Part shown: positions 27,894 to 36,578 of the stretch, piece by piece
How positions within the stretch are numbered: position 1 is the stretch's first letter
Layout of the letters: each line of letters begins with the position of its first letter
Source of the DNA: Kastovskya adunca ATA6-11-RM4
GTDB lineage: Bacteria > Cyanobacteriota > Cyanobacteriia > Cyanobacteriales > Coleofasciculaceae
DNA: 64,000 bases
Direction: 5' to 3'
Assembly: GCA_019359445.1 (NCBI GenBank)
Contig: JAHHHJ010000018.1
Span: 1 to 64,000 of the forward strand
Position numbers and translations under genes: made by a program
The notes under the pieces: model-generated
What the model saw: the letters and a program-made list of their open reading frames with translations, nothing else
Databases searched by the model: none
What the model was told of the DNA's origin: nothing

Positions 27894-27940
27894 TCTTTTT
27901 AAATTACTCAATCCTTGATTAAGTAATTAGCAGAGAATAA

Positions 27941-27973
27941 ATCCTACATTGCCACACAATGTAGGATTTTTTT
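27941..27973 (+). terminator. Rho-independent terminator after Pmp3
   Basis: Perfect 11-bp stem ATCCTACATTG / CAATGTAGGAT with a CCACA loop, followed by a run of seven more T. It should end the SUI1-Pmp3 transcript. Confidence 0.92.
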
Positions 27974-28064
27974 AATAGGTTCGTTGTCAGGGCTGGGGTC
28001 TGATTTTGAAGGCTTGTAGTCAGAGCTAAAACCTTTATCTAATGGTTGACGCGGTTTATCCTTA

Positions 28065-28267
28065 AGAGACTGTTTCTAAAGTAATCTTAACTGGCTAGGT
28101 TGCCTAAGGATGGGATAGATCCCCCCTAGCCCCCCTTAAAAAGGGGGGAAGCCAGAGGAAGCTTTGCTTTTGATATCACGGGGGAACGAAATCTCTTGGA
28201 AGTCCCCCTTTTGAAGGGGGATTTAGGGGGATCTCCAGGGATTTGCAATTCTTTAGAGACAGCCTCT
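28065..28267. mobile_element. MITE-like element with nested inverted repeats, copy B
   Basis: Outer inverted repeats AGAGACTGTTTCTAAAG (28065-28081) and CTTTAGAGACAGCCTCT (28251-28267) match at 15 of 17 positions. Inner ends at 28117 and 28234 have GATCCCCC-type inverted repeats shared with copy A. Its right edge touches the stop codon of the following kinase gene. No coding capacity. Confidence 0.72.
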
Positions 28268-30800
28268 AAGCGCTGGGAGTGGGGCGGTGGAGCGGTAACG
28301 TCACCGTAAAGCAGGTTTGGTTAGAGACGCTTTCGACTTCAATTGTGCCTTCTAGGTGGGTGACGAGTCTTTTGACGAGGGCAAGTCCTAGTCCTGTCCC
28401 GCCTTGTTTCCAGGGGTCAACATTGGGAACTCGATAGAATTTATTAAAGATTAAAGGTAGCTCGTTACTGGCGATTTCAACACCGGAATTAGTAACGTTA
28501 AATTGTATTGTTTCTGCTTGTGCTTCGGCAGTAATGGTAATAATTCCTGTAGAGGGTGTGTATTTACAAGCGTTGTTGAGTAATTCGGTAAATACTCGTC
28601 CTAAGCTAACAGAATCACAAAATAAGTTAGGTAGTTGATCGGGAATATTTACTTGTAAGTGTTGCTGGCGTTTCTGAGTGCGTTCTTCAAAGATTTCGGT
28701 TATTTGGGTAAGCCAGTCTGAAATTTGAATAGTCGTGTAGCGCAAGGGGTAAACACCCGCTTCTAGGTGCTGCAAATCTAATAAGTCATCTATTAAACTT
28801 ATTTCCCGTTCACACTCGGTATGCAGGATTTGAAAATAACGGGCTACCTTATTTTGGTCGCTAGGGGGTTTTGATAATTCAGTAAATAGAGAATGATGAC
28901 GATTGAGGGCGATCGCTAACATCTGGAGCGCCATTTTCATTGTGGTAATCGGTGTCCGCAGTTCGTGGGAAACGCTACTCAAAAAGTCATCTTTAAGATG
29001 ATTGAGTTTTCGTTGCTCCTCAACTTGGGCTTGAGCCGATTGATAGAGTCGTGATTGGCGAATGGCGATCGCCAATTGATTTGCCACTTGCAGCACCAGG
29101 CGGATTTCCCAATCTTGGAAGGCGGCTCTTTTTTGCTTGAATAACCACAGATCGCCTAATACACCCTGATTGTCAAAAATCGGGCAAGCGAAGATGGCGA
29201 CAGAACCCCAGCTATCCGGTAGTAACTTGCAAAACTGGAAATGCTGACCTTGCAGGAGTTGGTCAAATTCCTCTGGGTAGTCTGACATAGAAATAGTTAT
29301 GTCGCCTTGAGGAGTCGAGCCTGAAGATGTGGTTTTAAACGCAATAGTGGCAACTTGTTGCTCTAGGTCATACAACGTCGTATCGCAGCCGTAGATTTTC
29401 AGTCCCTGGGTCAGTTCCTGCACAGCGGTTTGCAGACTTTGGTTTTCATCCAGGCTGTCCCGCACTTTATCGGTAATGCGTTTCAGTATCGCTTCTGCTT
29501 CTAGGGCGCGTCGGAGTTCGGCGGTGCGTTCTTCTACTTGGCGTTCGAGATCGGCATTAACCTGGGTTAATTTTTGATGCAATTCCGACTGATGAATCGC
29601 GATCGCCACTTGATCGGCTAACTGCATCAGTAAATCTAGTTCAGCGGATTGCCAATGGCGTGGTGCTGAACATTGATGAGCAATCAATACTCCCCAAAAA
29701 TGACCCTTGTAGGCAATGGGTACGGCTAAACCCGCTTGAATTTGCTGTTGCTGCAAAAACTCCACAACTTCTTCAGGAAAACTGAGCTGCGTCATATCAT
29801 CAATGGCACTAGGGTTGCCTTCCCGGTAGAGGGCGATGGATTCTTTAAACCAAGCCGCATCAACCCTGGAACCAGCGATCGCGCTCCATTCCTTAGCCAC
29901 CGACTCCGCCACCACCATTCCCGAACTATCAGACTCAATTTGATAGACCGCTACCCGGTCAGCTTGCAAAAATTGCCGAGTTTCCACCACGGTTGTGTTC
30001 AGCACCTCTACCAAATTCAGAGAAGCACGAATTCGCCCTTGGATGTCGCGGACTAAGCGCTCTTTTTGTAGGTGCTGCTGGAGTGCGGCTTCAGCTTGTT
30101 GGCGTTCTGCGCTCTCCTGGCGAACCCATTGGTTAGCGGCAATCATCACGGCTGTTTGTTCAGTGAGCTGATGCTCTAGGCAATAGCGATCGCTTTCTAA
30201 TTCTGTATAGCGTTGGCGTTCTGTAATGTCTTGAAGCCGCCAACATAAACGATTTACCTGCCGATCAAAGTCTTGGATGAGGGCGACAGTAACTTCCACG
30301 GGTACCAACTGTCCCGGTTGACGCCGCAGTAGAATTTCCCAAGCACTGACTTTTTCTCCCCCTTGCAGCGCCAGCACTCGTTGACGAAAATCTTGACGCG
30401 CTGACTCAATTACGTACAGGCTCAAGGGTTTGCCAATTAAAAACTCCTGCTTGGTTTGTAATAGCTCTGTGGCGGCTGGGTTAGCTTCCAGAATCAGGGC
30501 TTTGGTGTCCGTTACCAGATAAGCGTCGGGGGCAAAGGTAAACAGCTCTTGATAGTGCGATCGCTCTGCTTCTACAACCAAGCGAGTTGTCTGCAATTCC
30601 TGATTAGACCGCAGTTCCTCGCTGGTCGATTGCATTTTCTGGATTGTCTGCGTCAGTTCTAGCAGCGTTTTCATGAGGGACTGGCGCTGACATGGCGGCA
30701 AATGCTCCGCCCCTTGTAGCATTTCGTCTAAGCGCCGCTGGGAAGATTTTATCTGCTGCTCAAGTTCATCCACATCCACAGGTTTACCAGTTGCTAACAT
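28266..30800 (-). CDS. PAS-GAF-GAF sensor histidine kinase
   Basis: 844 residues, soluble. N-terminal coiled coil (about 10-90), PAS (about 90-205), GAF one (about 255-410), coiled-coil linker, second GAF-like region (about 430-595), then HisKA with VSHELRTPITTMKM (His612) and HATPase with FYRVPNVDPW and GTGLGLALV. No receiver is attached, so the partner regulator is elsewhere. Neither GAF shows the C-H pair expected for bilin attachment. The N-terminal coiled-coil-plus-PAS block resembles the PAS-only protein at 34635-35618, suggesting a shared origin. The stop codon lies at the edge of a MITE-like element. Confidence 0.9.
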   Translation of the reverse strand: MLATGKPVDVDELEQQIKSSQRRLDEMLQGAEHLPPCQRQSLMKTLLELTQTIQKMQSTSEELRSNQELQTTRLVVEAERSHYQELFTFAPDAYLVTDTKALILEANPAATELLQTKQEFLIGKPLSLYVIESARQDFRQRVLALQGGEKVSAWEILLRRQPGQLVPVEVTVALIQDFDRQVNRLCWRLQDITERQRYTELESDRYCLEHQLTEQTAVMIAANQWVRQESAERQQAEAALQQHLQKERLVRDIQGRIRASLNLVEVLNTTVVETRQFLQADRVAVYQIESDSSGMVVAESVAKEWSAIAGSRVDAAWFKESIALYREGNPSAIDDMTQLSFPEEVVEFLQQQQIQAGLAVPIAYKGHFWGVLIAHQCSAPRHWQSAELDLLMQLADQVAIAIHQSELHQKLTQVNADLERQVEERTAELRRALEAEAILKRITDKVRDSLDENQSLQTAVQELTQGLKIYGCDTTLYDLEQQVATIAFKTTSSGSTPQGDITISMSDYPEEFDQLLQGQHFQFCKLLPDSWGSVAIFACPIFDNQGVLGDLWLFKQKRAAFQDWEIRLVLQVANQLAIAIRQSRLYQSAQAQVEEQRKLNHLKDDFLSSVSHELRTPITTMKMALQMLAIALNRHHSLFTELSKPPSDQNKVARYFQILHTECEREISLIDDLLDLQHLEAGVYPLRYTTIQISDWLTQITEIFEERTQKRQQHLQVNIPDQLPNLFCDSVSLGRVFTELLNNACKYTPSTGIITITAEAQAETIQFNVTNSGVEIASNELPLIFNKFYRVPNVDPWKQGGTGLGLALVKRLVTHLEGTIEVESVSNQTCFTVTLPLHRPTPSA

Positions 30801-31017
30801 TACACGCCTCGTGATTTCTATCTCGAAGCCATCGCTGTATTAATTTAAGAATGCCCATCTTAATTACAGAACTACCATTTATGTAGGGATCAATCTGTAG
30901 CGGTTAATTAGTTGTGCCTACTTAATTGGGTGGTATTTTTTATACCTCACCCCTACAGTCTTTGCCTGCAACTCTCAACAAGGGGTGGTGTAGAGATATC
31001 TCTTGCCAGGATGCTCC

Positions 31018-31410
31018 CTACTCCTGCTCAGAGATAGGCGATCGCTTTTTACTCTGCTTAAGGGATCTCTGGGATTCTTGAAGAAATTCCTGGGCTTTTT
31101 CTAGTTGCTTGGCTGTTGCCTCAATATGGGCGGCGTTTGCTTTAATATGTTCTGCGGCTGCCTTAATATGTTCTTCGGCTGCCTCAGTGGAGTACTCCGG
31201 TGATTTTGCATACTCTTGGGCTATCTGGGCATGAGCCAGAGACTTTTCCCCATGCTCCTGAACTAGCTCCCCTAAATGGCTGATTTCCTTTCCAACTTCA
31301 GGATCTGGGAAAGAATTTCCCTGTTCTTGGATCTCCTTCCCGTGCCTACATGCTGTCCTTGCGTGTTCTTCTGATAGCTTTGTATGCTGCTGTTGTGGTT
31401 CAGACATCAC
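31018..31410 (-). CDS. Helical, charged hypothetical protein
   Basis: 130 residues, very hydrophilic, alanine-, glutamate- and histidine-rich. Regular EHIKAAAEHIKANAAHIEA units (about 80-100) predict a long helix or coiled coil. I recognise no family. It lies about 75 bp downstream of the CheR-PAS gene on the same strand and may belong to that operon. It could be a scaffold or stress-related protein; nothing in the sequence decides this. Confidence 0.6.
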   Translation of the reverse strand: MMSEPQQQHTKLSEEHARTACRHGKEIQEQGNSFPDPEVGKEISHLGELVQEHGEKSLAHAQIAQEYAKSPEYSTEAAEEHIKAAAEHIKANAAHIEATAKQLEKAQEFLQESQRSLKQSKKRSPISEQE

Positions 31411-31484
31411 TCAAAAATTTCACCTTGACACAACTAATTCCACTGATATCAATGGCTATGCCATAAGCCTTCATCCTGCCATCC

Positions 31485-33326
31485 TTACTCGCTTCTTTCT
31501 TCCATCAACAGGATGACTCCTTGGGCTTGATTGTTGACCATCAATGTTGTGCAGATGACTCGACAATGAATTGTCTTACCACGACGGTTAATTGCCTCGA
31601 CTACCACCGCTTCTGTTGCCTTTCCTAGTTGACAAGTACGAATTTTTTCCCGTAGTTGCTCTAGGGGTAACCCAATATCTAAATCAAAGAAGAAACGTCC
31701 TTCAGCCTCGTCAGAGCGCAGCCCCCACAACTTTTCAGCGCTGCTATTCCAGAGTTGGACGCTCAATCGCTCGTCTAGAACGATCATTCCTAGTCGCAAG
31801 CTTGTGAGGATTGCCTCCATAAAGGCATTGATGCGGTTCAGTTCCTTAGTCCGGTTGCGGTTTTCCTCATTCGTCGTTTGCAGTTCTTCGTTGGAAGACT
31901 GGAGTTCCTCATTCATTGTCTCCAGTTCTTCGTTCGTGCTTTGCAATTCTTCGTTAGTAGTTTCTAACTCCTCGTTGGTACTTTGCAGTTCTTCGTTTGT
32001 GGTCTCTAATTCTTCGTTCGTGCTTTGCAGCTCTTCATAGGCAGTTTCCAGTTCCTCTGTCGAACGCTCTAGCTCTCGCTGTAGGTATTTGTATTGCGAC
32101 CCATCGTTGAAGACAACTGTTGTGCCCAAAACATCGCTATCTCCATCTAGCAAGGGGGTAATCTCAATGTCCAGATAGAGGAGATTATTTGCCTGAGAAT
32201 ATTCCACTTCCTGAATCTGTATTACACGCCGTTCGTTGCTAGCTTGCTCAATGGGCGCTCGCAACTCTGTCGGACGGTAAGATAGTTGCAAATCCTTCAA
32301 GGGGCGACCAATATCTTGAGTGCTGAGACCAAACCAAATTCTGGCTTTGCGGTTTGCCATCACTAGATGATTGTCCGCATCTAGAACAATTTGGGGATGT
32401 GCTAAAACTTCAAAAGCCTCATCGCGCAAATTGAGATTGTTCACAAGTTGATGGCTGGCTTCTGTATTGCCGGATTCTGACATAATCAGTAGGCGATCGC
32501 GCAAACTAGTTTTTTGCACCTTGGCAAAGATGCGGTATTTAAGGTTTTTCGGTGTAAAGAGATGGGCGTGAGTCAGCAGCATCTCTGCCTTACCGACAAA
32601 CAAAAAGCCAGGGTTATTTAAGGCAAAGTGGAAGCGGGCAAGAATACGGGATTGAGTTTCGGGGTTGAAATACATCAAGATATTACGACACACCAGCAAA
32701 TCCAAGCGAGAAATAGGTGCATCTTGCACAAGATCGTGACGACCAAAAATCACACTGCGCCGTAATTCTTTGCAGACGATGTAGTCTATCCCCGTCTGTT
32801 CAAAATATTTTTCTCGCAGGTTTTCAGAAACATTGGACAGTTGTTTGACTGTATAACTAGCTTGGCGACCTGTAGTCAAGGCGTCTTCGTCAAGATCGGT
32901 GGCGTAGATTTTTACCCGCTGGCGAAACTCCTCCGTTCCCAGTAATTCTGCCAGTACGATCGCCAAGCTGTACGGCTCTTCCCCAGAAGCACAAGCCGCA
33001 CACCAAAACCGTAACGGTTGGCTACCTGTCTGTATTTCTAACAGGCGCGGGAGAACTACTTCCTGTAGGTAGTCCCAAGGCTCTTTGTCTCGAAAAAAAG
33101 CCGTAACATTCAGCAAGAGCGAATCAAATAGCTGATTTAGCTCCATCGGATAGACTTGCAGATAATCTAAATAATCCCCGTAGCTTTGCACCCCAGACTG
33201 CTGCATCCTTTTTTTCATTAGACGCATCAGGCTCGGACGCTTGTAGCCTGTAAAGTCAAATCCACGGCTGCGTTTTAGGTACTGTAAGAGTGCCTCAAAT
33301 ACAGGGTCGTTTACTGGCTCGCTCAT
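31485..33326 (-). CDS. cheR: CheR-type methyltransferase with coiled coil and PAS domains
   Basis: 613 residues. The N-terminal CheR domain (about 1-270) has the all-alpha lid and the SAM site FWCAACASGEEPYSLA, plus LLVCRNILMYF. Then come a PAS-like region (about 300-415), a long coiled coil of repeated EELQSTN/EELETTN heptads (about 425-490) and a terminal PAS. CheR methylates glutamates of chemoreceptors, but no receptor gene is near, so the target may be another protein. The start overlaps the stop of the cheB gene by one base (TAATG), implying coupled translation. CheB-CheR-PAS proteins are often fused; here they are separate. Confidence 0.9.
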   Translation of the reverse strand: MSEPVNDPVFEALLQYLKRSRGFDFTGYKRPSLMRLMKKRMQQSGVQSYGDYLDYLQVYPMELNQLFDSLLLNVTAFFRDKEPWDYLQEVVLPRLLEIQTGSQPLRFWCAACASGEEPYSLAIVLAELLGTEEFRQRVKIYATDLDEDALTTGRQASYTVKQLSNVSENLREKYFEQTGIDYIVCKELRRSVIFGRHDLVQDAPISRLDLLVCRNILMYFNPETQSRILARFHFALNNPGFLFVGKAEMLLTHAHLFTPKNLKYRIFAKVQKTSLRDRLLIMSESGNTEASHQLVNNLNLRDEAFEVLAHPQIVLDADNHLVMANRKARIWFGLSTQDIGRPLKDLQLSYRPTELRAPIEQASNERRVIQIQEVEYSQANNLLYLDIEITPLLDGDSDVLGTTVVFNDGSQYKYLQRELERSTEELETAYEELQSTNEELETTNEELQSTNEELETTNEELQSTNEELETMNEELQSSNEELQTTNEENRNRTKELNRINAFMEAILTSLRLGMIVLDERLSVQLWNSSAEKLWGLRSDEAEGRFFFDLDIGLPLEQLREKIRTCQLGKATEAVVVEAINRRGKTIHCRVICTTLMVNNQAQGVILLMEERSE

Positions 33327-33970
33327 TACTTATTAGTTCCGATAATACTCAACTTTCCCTGGAAGACTAATTCCATCAGAGCCTGAGGAATCTCATTGAT
33401 GGGTAAGATCCAATCGACACAACCTGTATTGATCGCGGCTGAGGGCATACCAAAAACTTGCGAGGTTTCTTGATCTTGAGCAATGACTAGCCCGCCCTTT
33501 TCTTTTATTGTCTGCACTCCCTGCTCCCCATCACTATCTCCTCCAGTTAAGACAACCGCGATCGCCCGTTCCCCATAACTTTCCGCTACAGTCTGAAATA
33601 ATACCTCAGCTGCTGGGCGTACAAAATGCTCCCGCTCGGCTTGGGAAAGGGATAGAGAGCCGTCAGGGTTGACTCGTAGGTGATGATTGGGTGGGGCGAT
33701 ATAAACGTTTCCTGCACTGAGGCGATCGCCAACAGCCGCCTGCTTGACGGCTAAACCTGTACAGCGGTTGAGAATTTCCGCCATCAGGCTGCGGTACTGA
33801 GGTGATAGATGTTGCACGATGGCGATCGCCACCGGAAAGTCTGCTGGTAACACTGACAAAACCTTTTGTAAGGCTTTGAGTCCCCCCGCTGAAGCCGCGA
33901 TCGCCACAATTTCAAACGTCGGATAGATGCGCGAATTAGAAATACTACTAATTTCTTTTTTGGCAGTCAT
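33326..33970 (-). CDS. cheB: CheB-type protein-glutamate methylesterase domain
   Basis: 214 residues, catalytic domain only. The triad is visible: S27 in AIAASAGGL, H54 in VQHLSP and D147 in VVLTGGDSDGEQG. The usual N-terminal receiver that regulates CheB is missing, so activity must be controlled otherwise, perhaps by CheR or by complex formation. It is first in a tight cheB-cheR pair. CheB removes methyl groups from, or deamidates, receptor glutamines; here the substrate is unknown. ATG 33970 lies at the start of a short disordered leader. Confidence 0.9.
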   Translation of the reverse strand: MTAKKEISSISNSRIYPTFEIVAIAASAGGLKALQKVLSVLPADFPVAIAIVQHLSPQYRSLMAEILNRCTGLAVKQAAVGDRLSAGNVYIAPPNHHLRVNPDGSLSLSQAEREHFVRPAAEVLFQTVAESYGERAIAVVLTGGDSDGEQGVQTIKEKGGLVIAQDQETSQVFGMPSAAINTGCVDWILPINEIPQALMELVFQGKLSIIGTNK

Positions 33971-34634
33971 AATTTCATCTTTCTTGGCATTGATTACTGA
34001 TAACTTGAAGGGAAACTGCTGCTAGGTTCTCCTGAAATAGCAGATAGCTATTCTCCTAAACATTAAATAAAGATAATTTTTAGACAGCTGTACCTCAGCG
34101 GCTCAGAAATATTTAAGTTGTATAAATCCTGACAGGTCTTGAAATTAGCGGTGTTCACAGCAATTCTTTATCTATCATCCCTCTTAAAGTAGATTTTTGA
34201 ATCTTGAGATGATAATGCCTATAAGAGGCAAGGAATCCTCGCTAAAGGTTTTTTTTGGGGCGAGTCTAGTGTATTCTGATAGCAGCGGAATCATGCTGAC
34301 CAAAGCTTTCATTTTCAACCCCACTATGGCTTAGGTGGCTTCCTATCGAAGCTATAAATGTGTGGATGATCACGAGCATTGTTAAATAATCGTAATTTAA
34401 ATTTATTTGTCACGAGAAATTCACAAAGTTTTGGAATACTTGTCACTATTGTGAGTTAGTTTTCCACAAATGATAATCAAGTCGGTGCAATTTTGATTTA
34501 TGGAAATTCCTTAGTTTCCATATTTAGACCGACCAAGATATCCCTGGGAAATTCAAGAAATTTTTACCCAAGAATAAAGGTCACTTCACCTGCAGATGCT
34601 GCGCCACTAATTGGTAGGAGTATTCACTATTACC
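33971..34634. other. Long AT-rich intergenic region between divergent genes
   Basis: About 660 bp between the divergent cheB and PAS-only genes; promoters for both must lie here. I see a T8 run at 34251-34258 but no clear stem to make it a terminator. No ORF with family motifs. An 83-codon frame (34493-34744) overlaps the PAS gene and is not supported. Confidence 0.5.
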
Positions 34635-35618
34635 ATGACAGAACAATTATTCGCTCAACACGTTACCTTACACCAACTAAAAGTACTGGAAAAAGGAACA
34701 GGGAAACTGCAACAAATTCCAGAAAAGTTGTTACAGCAAATTAATCAACTTCCCGAACAGCCCCAAGCCGTACTGCTAAAAAGTCTAACAGCCCTTTCCG
34801 ATGCGTTGGCAGAACTAGAAGCCACCCGTCAAATGCTCTTAATAGAGCGTCAACGCTATCAAGAAATGCTTGAGGCTTCTCCCATCGGCTATATTGAAAC
34901 CACTCTAGAAGCCGTGGTACTAGAAGCCAATCTCAGTGCTGCCGAGTTGCTAAACACCTCTCAGAAGCGTTTAATCGGCAAGTCCCTAGCGATTTTTATC
35001 ATGCCTGGCGATCGCGATCGCTTTTACACTCAGCTAACCCAACTCCAAGACGCTCAAGCCGTAAAAAACTGGAAAATTAACCTCCAGCGGCGGCGAGGTG
35101 TCACCTGTTTGACTGTAGCGACAGTCATCCCCGTCCTAGACAAGCAGGGAAAAATCACTCGCCTGCGTTGGCAACTGCAAGACATCTCCGACCGTCAGCA
35201 TACCTTAGAAGCCCTACGACACCAGCAGATCAAATGTCGTTCCATCTTTGAAAACAACGTCGTTGGCATGGCAATTCTCAATCGCCAAGGTTACGCAGTA
35301 GAAAGCAATTGCTTGTTGCAAGAAATGCTGGGCTTTAGCCCCAGAAAGCTACAGCAGAATCCCTTTGCTAAACTGATCAATCCCAAAAAGCCTAGCCCTC
35401 AAGAAACCCTGCTTCAGCAAGTCTTATCAGGACAACGTTCCTCCTACCAGATAGAAGAACGCTTTATCCACAAAGAGGGTCAAATTCTTTGGTTGCGAAT
35501 TACCTGCTCACTGATCCAGAGCAGTGAGAATAAATCCCCATTGGTTACCTGTGTAGTCGAAGACATCACGCAGATTAAAGCAAATAACAGCCAACTACAG
35601 GGAGTCGGTGAGTCCTGA
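34635..35618 (+). CDS. PAS-PAS protein without an output domain
   Basis: 327 residues from ATG 34635, with TAGGAG about 14 bases upstream; a TTG eight codons earlier is less likely. A coiled-coil start (about 20-70) is followed by PAS one (about 75-200, with ASPIGYIETTLEAVVLEAN) and PAS two (about 205-320, with NNVVGMAILNRQG and the PAC-type VVEDITQIK). No kinase, cyclase or other output module follows, so it may be a stand-alone sensor partner or a truncated kinase. Its N-terminal part is like that of the kinase at 28266-30800. The stop is at the edge of a composite repeat, which may have replaced a lost kinase domain. Confidence 0.85.
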   Translation: MTEQLFAQHVTLHQLKVLEKGTGKLQQIPEKLLQQINQLPEQPQAVLLKSLTALSDALAELEATRQMLLIERQRYQEMLEASPIGYIETTLEAVVLEANLSAAELLNTSQKRLIGKSLAIFIMPGDRDRFYTQLTQLQDAQAVKNWKINLQRRRGVTCLTVATVIPVLDKQGKITRLRWQLQDISDRQHTLEALRHQQIKCRSIFENNVVGMAILNRQGYAVESNCLLQEMLGFSPRKLQQNPFAKLINPKKPSPQETLLQQVLSGQRSSYQIEERFIHKEGQILWLRITCSLIQSSENKSPLVTCVVEDITQIKANNSQLQGVGES

Positions 35619-35975
35619 GTTCTGAGTCGGGGAGAAAGGATGAAGTATGAAGTATGAAGTATGAAGTATGAAGTATGAAGGATGAAGTATGAAGTATGAA
35701 GTATGAAGGGTGAAGGGTGAAGGGTGAAGGGTGAAGGGTGAAGGGTGAAGGGTGAAGTATGAAGGAGGTTATCAGTTTTCCTCATCGCCTCATCGCCTCA
35801 TCGCCTCATCGCCTCATCTCCCCTGCACCCCCGCTCCCCCGCTCCCCCGCTCCCCTGCACCCCCGCTCCCCTGCACCCCCGCACCCCCGCTCCCCTGCAC
35901 CCCCGCTCCCCTGCACCCCCGCTCCCCTGCACCCCCGCTCCCCTGCACCCCTGCTCCCCCGCTCCCGATTGGTAA
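35608..35975. repeat. Composite dispersed repeat, copy 2 (longest)
   Basis: Order: GAGTCCTGAGTTCTGAG, CGGGGAGAAAG, about 16 TATGAAG/GGTGAAG heptamers (35638-35765), a short linker with GGAGGTTATCAG, CCTCATCG octamers (35779-35816), then GCTCCCCC/GCACCCCC octamers to about 35966. ORFs that cross it are repeat translations. Confidence 0.85.
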
Positions 35976-35983
35976 CTTGATAT

Positions 35984-36553
35984 TCAATCAAACATCACGT
36001 CCTCATAAAGCGCTTCTAGGGTTCCTTCAAAGTCAATACTGCGGAGGCGAAATGATGTCTGAGCTGGGGTGTAGAACTGCAAGATCCATTGCCCTTCATC
36101 ATTGCGGCAAAAGCACTCGACTCGCTGCCGCTTAGTGTTAATCAGGACGTATTCGCGTAAACTCTCTAGTTCTTGGTAATCGATAAATTTATCGCCTCGG
36201 TCGAAGGCTTCCGTGGAGTCTGATAAAACTTCGACAATCAGAGTAGGAAATCGCTTATAGGTAGGTGTCTCTTGGTCGCGTGGGTCGCAAGTCACCATGA
36301 CATCGGGGTAGTAGAATCGATTGCATGATTCGATTCGGGCTTTCATATCGGAGATATAGACACGGCAACCAGAGCCTCGGACATGGCTGCGGAGGAGGGC
36401 AAAAAGGTTTCCGGCAATAGTGACGTGGGGGTCGCTTGCTCCTGCCATTGCGTAGATTTGCCCATCAATGTATTCGTGTTTGAGTGGGCTTTGTTCCTCC
36501 ATCTGGAGGTATTCTTCAGGCGTGAGGTGGGACTGTTGGGGGGAGGCAATCAT
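35984..36553 (-). CDS. Uma2 family (DUF820) putative endonuclease
   Basis: 189 residues. N-terminal helix TPEEYLQMEE, then HEYIDGQIYAMAGAS with the conserved first acidic residue, and the PD-(D/E)XK core FYYPDVMVTCD and TLIVEVLSDSTE. The family is greatly expanded in cyanobacteria and its function is unknown; a nuclease fold does not prove activity. The gene is flanked by the long repeat tract and the GGDEF-EAL gene, 25 bp away on the same strand. Start: ATG 36553. Confidence 0.9.
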   Translation of the reverse strand: MIASPQQSHLTPEEYLQMEEQSPLKHEYIDGQIYAMAGASDPHVTIAGNLFALLRSHVRGSGCRVYISDMKARIESCNRFYYPDVMVTCDPRDQETPTYKRFPTLIVEVLSDSTEAFDRGDKFIDYQELESLREYVLINTKRQRVECFCRNDEGQWILQFYTPAQTSFRLRSIDFEGTLEALYEDVMFD

Positions 36554-36578
36554 AATTAGAACCTTTGAGTGTTAGGTA

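Noticed and set aside
31804-32040. Serine-rich plus-strand ORF
   Set aside because: It is the antisense of the EELQSTN/EELETTN coiled coil of cheR.
34493-34744. 83-codon plus-strand ORF before the PAS gene
   Set aside because: Overlaps the PAS gene's start and has no family motif.
35752-36135. Proline-rich ORFs on plus (35752, 35759) and Gly/Arg-rich or Ser/Thr-rich ORFs on minus (35806-35991, 35480-35785)
   Set aside because: They are translations of tandem heptamer and octamer repeats; no start site or family motif.
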